Below are positions 5,656 through 7,049 of a stretch of DNA of 7,049 nucleotides, one piece after another. The notes beneath the pieces are model-generated. The model made no database searches. It had not been told where the DNA came from and saw only the letters and a list, made by a program, of their open reading frames with translations. The DNA lies in the NCBI GenBank assembly GCA_944364705.1, contig CALVWH010000163.1, positions 1 through 7,049 on the forward strand. Direction: 5' to 3'. Each line of letters begins with the position of its first letter. Position 1 is the first letter of the stretch. This stretch comes from an uncultured Bacilli bacterium. Its GTDB lineage: Bacteria; Bacillota_I; Bacilli_A; RF39; UBA660. The position numbers and the translations under genes are program-made.

Positions 5656-7049
5656 TTAAAAGCAAACGGCATCTGCTGTACTTTTCAAAGTTTTTGCGTA
5701 TTTGCTACTTAATCCACCATTATAAGAGCTTTTGCTTGATCTTTCTTGATATATGGTATCATAAATCGTACAGGCTGCTAAAAAACTTCCGTATTTAGAA
5801 GGGTGATATTTATCGTTTGCATATAAATTAATTTTACTGTTTTGATTGATTAATCTCATGAAACTTGTCCCGACAGGTGCTACCGTAGCTCCTGTTTTTT
5901 TGGCAACATTATTATAACCATCTTTGACTTTTTCATAAAATTTTTCTGGATTTCTTATTTTATAAGTACTGTCACTATAAATTTCATGTGTATTTTTAAA
6001 TGGCCATGTCATATATAAGATTGTTTTTGCTCCACTTTTTTTAATATATTTATTCAATTTTTGAACGGCTTTTAAAGTTGTTGGATCTTTTTCAAGAAAG
6101 CTTCGACTTGCATCTTGTAAAACTACATAATCCCATTTTTTCTTTAATGCTTTTTCTACTTTCTTTCCTTCTGTTGTAGAAAAATCTGCAAATTTAATTA
6201 ATTGATGACCATTTTTGGTAACAGAGGAAACGGTTACTTTTTTCCCAGTTCCTTCTACTAATTTTTTAAACAGATTGGGCATATTATTTCTTTCGGTAAA
6301 ACTATTTCCAATAAACAATATTTTATATTCTTTTTTCTTATTGGTTGATGGCTTGGAAGAAGCGGATGGAGTTGGAGAAGGACTAGAAGATATTGTCGGT
6401 GTTGGGGAAGGTTTAGAAGACACTGTTGGTGTTGGAGAATTACTAGGTTTCACACTTGGTGTACTACTTGGTGATGGTGCACTACTCGTAATCGGTGGAT
6501 CTACTGGCTTTACTGAAGCAGATGGTGTTGATCCCGAATTACTCGGGCTGGAAACAACATTACCATTAGAAAATTCAACAGTTTTTTCCATTTCACCACC
6601 AAACAAATTGCAAGTACTCTCTGATTTATTTACAACAAATAAGGCAACATTAACTAAAGATGGTATTAAGAAGACAACTACACAAGCAATTAAACGGTTT
6701 TTAAACTTTGATCCTGCACTTTTCATTGCATCTTCTTTGTCCGACATAACAGCTCCTGCAAAGTCTAAGGATCCTAATACTAGTAGTAAGGCAACTGCTG
6801 CAATTCTTAAATAGTTTAGGATTGTTTTAAGAACTTCCAATGTCTCATTTCCTAAGACACTACATCCTTCTTTAATTTTAATTGATTTTTTTTCAAAATC
6901 TCGAACATCTTTATATTTTTCTAACAATTGCTTATCTGTAGTTAAAACTGAACTATTTTCTCCATTTTGTCTATCTGCACTCTCTTGCTGAATGTGATTT
7001 CCAACGGTTATTTGCTCAGTATCTTTATAAGTAAAAGTAAACGTTTTTC
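5656..7049 (-). CDS. surface protein: membrane hairpin plus SGNH hydrolase (5' partial)
   Basis: The frame is open to the right edge, so the N-terminus is missing; 463 residues are visible (residue 1 at 7047). A TTG at 6927 could pass for a start, but 40 in-frame codons precede it without a stop and no ribosome site is seen. Domains in order: a polar segment (1-60), a cysteine (62), two hydrophobic helices (about 79-100 and 119-139) joined by a Lys/Arg-rich loop, a cysteine (146), a Pro/Ser/Thr linker (about 157-236), then an SGNH hydrolase (240-463). The nucleophile is S249 (GNSFT), with WDYVVLQDAS at 305-314 and the Asp/His pair D412 and H415 (NDKYHPS). The basic loop predicts a cytoplasmic turn with both ends outside, placing the hydrolase at the cell surface. 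The hairpin resembles VirB2/TrbC-like two-helix segments of uncultured Bacilli proteins as I recall them. The SGNH fold suggests an esterase or deacetylase on a wall or host glycan; the substrate is unknown. Confidence 0.8.
   Translation of the reverse strand, partial: KTFTFTYKDTEQITVGNHIQQESADRQNGENSSVLTTDKQLLEKYKDVRDFEKKSIKIKEGCSVLGNETLEVLKTILNYLRIAAVALLLVLGSLDFAGAVMSDKEDAMKSAGSKFKNRLIACVVVFLIPSLVNVALFVVNKSESTCNLFGGEMEKTVEFSNGNVVSSPSNSGSTPSASVKPVDPPITSSAPSPSSTPSVKPSNSPTPTVSSKPSPTPTISSSPSPTPSASSKPSTNKKKEYKILFIGNSFTERNNMPNLFKKLVEGTGKKVTVSSVTKNGHQLIKFADFSTTEGKKVEKALKKKWDYVVLQDASRSFLEKDPTTLKAVQKLNKYIKKSGAKTILYMTWPFKNTHEIYSDSTYKIRNPEKFYEKVKDGYNNVAKKTGATVAPVGTSFMRLINQNSKINLYANDKYHPSKYGSFLAACTIYDTIYQERSSKSSYNGGLSSKYAKTLKSTADAVCF
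6349..6438 (-). repeat. three 30-bp tandem repeats coding a Pro/Ser/Thr linker
   Basis: Three in-frame 30-base units encode SPTPTVSSKP, SPTPTISSSP and SPTPSASSKP (residues 204-233 of the visible fragment). Units 6379-6408 and 6409-6438 differ at 6 of 30 bases; the third (6349-6378) is more diverged, and a degenerate unit encoding SSTPSVKPSN precedes them in the protein. The linker is disordered-looking and would hold the hydrolase away from the membrane; serine and threonine could be glycosylated. Confidence 0.8.

Noticed and set aside
5493..5798. 101-codon open frame on the plus strand
   Set aside because: It runs antisense across the frr start, its promoter and the end of the surface-protein gene; the composition is that of AT-rich shadow sequence.
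6215..6814. 199-codon open frame on the plus strand
   Set aside because: It lies antisense to the surface-protein gene; its Gly/Val/Glu-rich repeats are the complement of the Pro/Ser/Thr linker, and no ribosome site or domain is visible.

Overview
The window is AT-rich DNA and every gene in it lies on the minus strand. Gene content points to a walled, low-GC Gram-positive bacterium of the Bacilli/Firmicutes type: IreB, the DUF1292 protein, RuvX, MltG and a TrmR-type methyltransferase follow one another as they do in Bacillus and Enterococcus. UGA is used as stop (rnr, ireB) and UGG as tryptophan, so the standard bacterial code applies and this is not a code-4 mollicute. The style of the large surface protein at the right end suggests an uncultured gut Bacilli lineage (RF39-like); that is a weak inference.

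Layout, read in the direction of transcription (right to left). (1) 7049-5656: 3' part of a large envelope protein, open through the right edge. It has a two-helix membrane hairpin, a Pro/Ser/Thr linker with 10-residue repeats, and a C-terminal SGNH hydrolase. (2) 5645-5044: frr (ribosome recycling factor) as an apparent single-gene unit with a sigma-A-like promoter and a terminator hairpin. (3) 5003-4937: an intergenic inverted repeat overlapping the -35 box of a promoter for rnr. (4) 4911-132: rnr, ireB, ruvX, the DUF1292 gene, mltG and trmR, tightly packed, with a second extended -10 promoter before ireB and a terminator at the trmR stop. (5) 1-131: no gene; it holds two 23-bp direct repeats 34 bp apart, plus what may be the end of a third at the window edge.

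The operon joins RNA processing and translation (rnr, ruvX, trmR) with cell-wall control and synthesis (ireB, mltG). IreB is a substrate of the cell-wall Ser/Thr kinase IreK/PrkC in Enterococcus, and MltG cuts nascent glycan strands, so co-expression would couple growth of the envelope to RNA metabolism. In Bacillus subtilis alaS precedes ireB; here rnr does.

Most worth a second look are the SGNH-linked membrane-hairpin surface protein, the hairpin between the DUF1292 gene and mltG (mltG has no ordinary Shine-Dalgarno sequence), the inverted repeat at the rnr promoter, and the direct repeats at the left edge. No tRNA, rRNA, CRISPR array or insertion sequence was seen.
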